Positions 61,825 to 64,000 of a stretch of DNA of 64,000 nt are shown here, in pieces. The DNA comes from Streptomyces iakyrus (GTDB taxonomy: Bacteria; Actinomycetota; Actinomycetes; Streptomycetales; Streptomycetaceae): positions 372,001-436,000 of the forward strand of contig NZ_JNXI01000016.1 in NCBI RefSeq assembly GCF_000717055.1. The letters run 5' to 3'. Both the position numbers and the translations under genes were made by a program. Position 1 is the first letter of the stretch. Every line of letters starts with the position of its first letter. The notes beneath the pieces are model-generated. The model had not been told where the DNA came from and did not search any database. It worked only from the letters and a program-made list of their open reading frames with translations.

Positions 61825-62909
61825 GAGTAGAGGTTCTCCTTGCTGACCTCGTGCACATGGTCGTGGTCGCCCGGGACGTGAGGCTCCGTCACCGGCAGCG
61901 AGGAGTCGGCCGACAGGTCCCAGCTCGACGCCGCCCGGTTCCGGGCGACCATCTCGGCGCCCAGGGCGGCGACCATCGCGCCGTTGTCCGTGCACAGCTT
62001 GGGACGGGGCACGCGCAGCCGGATGCCGGCGGCCTCGCAGCGCTCCTGGGCGAGGACGCGCAGCCGGGAGTTGGCCGCCACGCCGCCGCCGATCATCAGG
62101 TGGTCGACGCCCTCGTCCTTGCAGGCCCGGACGGCCTTGCGGGTCAGCACGTCCACGACCGCCTCCTGGAAGGAGGCCGCCACGTCCCGCACCGGCACCT
62201 CCTCCCCCGCCGCCCGCTTGGCCTCGATCCAGCGCGCCACGGCGGTCTTCAGCCCCGAGAAGGAGAAGTCGTAGACCGGGTCGCGCGGGCCGGTCAGGCC
62301 CCGGGGGAAGGCGATCGCGGTCGGGTCGCCCTCCTTCGCGTACCGGTCGATGACAGGGCCTCCGGGGAAGCCGAGGTTCAGCACGCGGGCGATCTTGTCG
62401 AAGGCCTCACCGGCCGCGTCGTCGATGGTGGCGCCCATCGGCCGCACGTCGGAGGTGATGTCCGAGGACAGCAGCAGCGAGGAGTGCCCGCCGGAGACCA
62501 GCAGGGCCATCGTCGGCTCGGGCAGCGCGCCGTGCTCCAGCTGGTCCACGCAGATGTGCGAGGCGAGGTGGTTGACGCCGTAGAGGGGCTTGCCGAGGGC
62601 GTAGGCGTAGGCCTTGGCCGCGGAGACGCCGACCAGCAGGGCGCCCGCGAGGCCGGGGCCGGCGGTGACGGCGATGCCGTCGAGATCGCGGGCGGTGACG
62701 CCCGCCTCCTTCAGCGCGCGGTCGATGGTGGGGACCATCGCCTCCAGGTGGGCGCGGCTCGCGACCTCCGGGACGACGCCGCCGAAGCGGGCGTGCTCGT
62801 CGACGCTGGAGGCGACGGCGTCGGCCAGCAGGGTGGTGCCCCGGACGATGCCGACGCCGGTCTCGTCGCAGGACGTCTCGATTCCCAGTACGAGGGGTTC
62901 GTCAGCCAT
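61821..62909 (-). CDS. tsaD: tRNA N6-adenosine threonylcarbamoyltransferase TsaD
   Basis: A 362-residue TsaD (Kae1/Qri7), which makes the t6A base at position 37 of tRNAs that read ANN codons. [15 protein letters not shown] at the start, HLASHI (HxxxH for the metal), [12 protein letters not shown], the nucleotide loop [11 protein letters not shown] and [13 protein letters not shown] are all present. ATG 62909 overlaps the rimI end by 8 bases. It works with TsaB and TsaE. Confidence 0.97.
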   Translation of the reverse strand: MADEPLVLGIETSCDETGVGIVRGTTLLADAVASSVDEHARFGGVVPEVASRAHLEAMVPTIDRALKEAGVTARDLDGIAVTAGPGLAGALLVGVSAAKAYAYALGKPLYGVNHLASHICVDQLEHGALPEPTMALLVSGGHSSLLLSSDITSDVRPMGATIDDAAGEAFDKIARVLNLGFPGGPVIDRYAKEGDPTAIAFPRGLTGPRDPVYDFSFSGLKTAVARWIEAKRAAGEEVPVRDVAASFQEAVVDVLTRKAVRACKDEGVDHLMIGGGVAANSRLRVLAQERCEAAGIRLRVPRPKLCTDNGAMVAALGAEMVARNRAASSWDLSADSSLPVTEPHVPGDHDHVHEVSKENLYS

Positions 62910-63408
62910 TGATCTCGGTTCCTTGTACGGAGTTCTCGGGGGCGGTCAGGCGCATCACCAGGGCGTCCACGTTCCCGGGCTGGTAGTAGCCGCGCCGGAA
63001 ACCGATGGGCTCGAAGCCGAAGCGCTCGTAGAGCTTCTGTGCGCGGACGTTGTCGACCCGGCACTCCAGCATCACCTCGGCGCACTCGAAGGTGGTGGCC
63101 GCCCGCAGCAGTTCGGCCAGCAGCCGTCCGCCGAGGCCGGTCCCCCACAGGTCGCGGGAGACGGCGATGGTCTGGACGTCGGCCTGCTCTCCGGTGGCGA
63201 CCAGACCGGCGTACCCGACGATCCCGGAGCCGGACTCGGCGACCACGTACCGCCGGTTGGCCTCGGGGCCCCGCGCATGGGCCAGCTCGGACCAGAACAT
63301 GCCCCGGGACCAGGCGTCCTCGGGGAACAGGTCCCGCTCCAGCTCCAGCACGGCGTCGATGTCCCACCAGCGCATCTCGCGCAGCGCGCACGTCACGGGT
63401 TCGGTCAC
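62902..63408 (-). CDS. rimI: GNAT acetyltransferase RimI-like
   Basis: A 168-residue [27 protein letters not shown] (about 16-38) opens the domain, [26 protein letters not shown] is motif A for acetyl-CoA and [23 protein letters not shown] is the RimI-type end. RimI acetylates the N-terminus of ribosomal protein S18 in E. coli, but may have other targets. GTG 63408 overlaps the tsaB stop by four bases. Middle gene of the tsaB-rimI-tsaD operon. Confidence 0.93.
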   Translation of the reverse strand: MTEPVTCALREMRWWDIDAVLELERDLFPEDAWSRGMFWSELAHARGPEANRRYVVAESGSGIVGYAGLVATGEQADVQTIAVSRDLWGTGLGGRLLAELLRAATTFECAEVMLECRVDNVRAQKLYERFGFEPIGFRRGYYQPGNVDALVMRLTAPENSVQGTEING

Positions 63409-64000
63409 TTGGGGGTGACCACCTTGTAGTTCTTGGGGACCTGGGCGTCGGGGCGGCGCAGGTACAGCGGCCGGGGCGCCGGAAGTTCCTCTCCGGCGGC
63501 CAGCTTCTCAGCCGCCAGCCGGGCGAGGGCGGCGGCGGAGACGTGCTCCGGCTCGTGCGCCTTGGGGAAGGTGTCCGGGTACAGCAGCGCGCCGGCGCCG
63601 ACCGCGGGCAGTCCCCCGACCTGTTCGGCGATGTCGGCGGGCCGGTCCACGGCCGGGTCGGTGACCCGGGTACGGGAGTCGGCGTAGCGGGCCCAGTACA
63701 CCTCCTTGCGGCGGGCGTCGGTCGCCACGACGAACGGGCCCTCCAGGTCGGCGGCGTAGGCGAGGCCGTCCAGCGTGCACACGCCGTGCACGGGGACACC
63801 GAGCGCGAGGCCGAAGGTGTCCGCGGTCATCAGGCCGACGCGCAGCCCGGTGTACGGTCCCGGACCGGTCCCGGCGACGATTCCGGTGACGGCGTCGAGC
63901 CGCAGACCGGCCTCGGCGAGCACCCGGTCGATCGCCGGCAGCAGCAGTTCCCCGTGGCGCCGCGCGTCCACCTGACTCGACGAGGCGATGACATCGCGTC
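63405..64000 (-). CDS. tsaB: TsaB, t6A complex subunit, C-terminal part
   Basis: The last ~198 codons of TsaB; the start is beyond the right edge. VDARRHGELLLPAIDRVLAEAGL, VTGIVAGTGPGPYTGLRVGL (ATP-fold signature), LDGLAYAADLEGPFVVATDARRKEVYW are typical. TsaB lacks its own catalysis and forms a dimer with TsaD. The frame stays open to base 64000. tsaE is expected just upstream. Confidence 0.95.
   Translation of the reverse strand, partial: RDVIASSSQVDARRHGELLLPAIDRVLAEAGLRLDAVTGIVAGTGPGPYTGLRVGLMTADTFGLALGVPVHGVCTLDGLAYAADLEGPFVVATDARRKEVYWARYADSRTRVTDPAVDRPADIAEQVGGLPAVGAGALLYPDTFPKAHEPEHVSAAALARLAAEKLAAGEELPAPRPLYLRRPDAQVPKNYKVVTPK

Overview
The window is chromosomal DNA from a Streptomyces. 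The sequence is very GC-rich with strong third-position GC, GTG and TTG starts are common, and it carries genes found as a set only in this group: whiD, bldM, a ShbA/SigD-type sigma factor, a block of membrane Ser/Thr kinases, an LAXTG surface protein, and two genes with the rare Leu codon TTA. The order pcrA ... guaA ... kinase block ... guaB3-guaB-shbA-bldM/whiD ... groEL-groES ... tsaD-rimI-tsaB is that of the Streptomyces core chromosome. Its right part parallels the guaB/sigD/whiB/groEL/tsaD region of mycobacteria. I see no tRNA, rRNA, CRISPR array, insertion sequence or prophage.

Layout. 1-5.7 kb: the start of pcrA, two secreted NlpC/P60 wall hydrolases (the first under a c-di-AMP riboswitch) and two membrane proteins. 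5.7-9.5 kb: a PspC-type histidine kinase/LuxR regulator pair divergent from a PspC membrane protein and a small membrane protein. 9.5-16.4 kb: DoxX, a membrane protein, a DUF4429/SHOCT protein with a TTA codon, a class II aldolase, a PNPOx-like protein, guaA, and chorismate mutase preceded by a leader peptide and attenuator-like hairpins. 16.4-22.8 kb: a hairpin-rich gap, a membrane protein, a sortase-type surface protein, a GMC oxidoreductase and succinate-semialdehyde dehydrogenase. 22.9-34.5 kb: six co-directional Ser/Thr kinase genes; one is a clear pseudokinase and one has lost the ATP-binding lysine. 34.7-39.1 kb: a serine hydrolase with a TTA codon, glycerol-3-phosphate dehydrogenase, and a UDP-sugar dehydrogenase homologue whose catalytic Cys is Ser. 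39.1-39.7 kb: a gap holding a tandem pair of two-hairpin elements.

39.7-45 kb: guaB3 (catalytic Cys replaced by His), guaB, the shbA-like sigma gene, bldM, and divergent whiD. 45-49.5 kb: LysR, MOSC, SDR, a SnoaL-type two-domain protein and a Gly/Asp-tailed protein. 49.7-52 kb: groEL and groES with two CIRCE sites. 52-57.9 kb: two tandem deacetylase lipoproteins, a THUMP-like methyltransferase, an ECF42-type sigma factor with its YciI/DGPF partner, and an LCP enzyme. 58-61.6 kb: a LacI regulator divergent from a GH3 glycosidase. 61.6-64 kb: the tsaB-rimI-tsaD run with a small gene after it; tsaB runs off the end.

Themes that tie the region together are purine synthesis (guaA, guaB, guaB3), development (bldM, whiD, shbA, and genes that may depend on bldA), wall and surface metabolism under c-di-AMP or kinase control, and protein quality control plus t6A tRNA modification.
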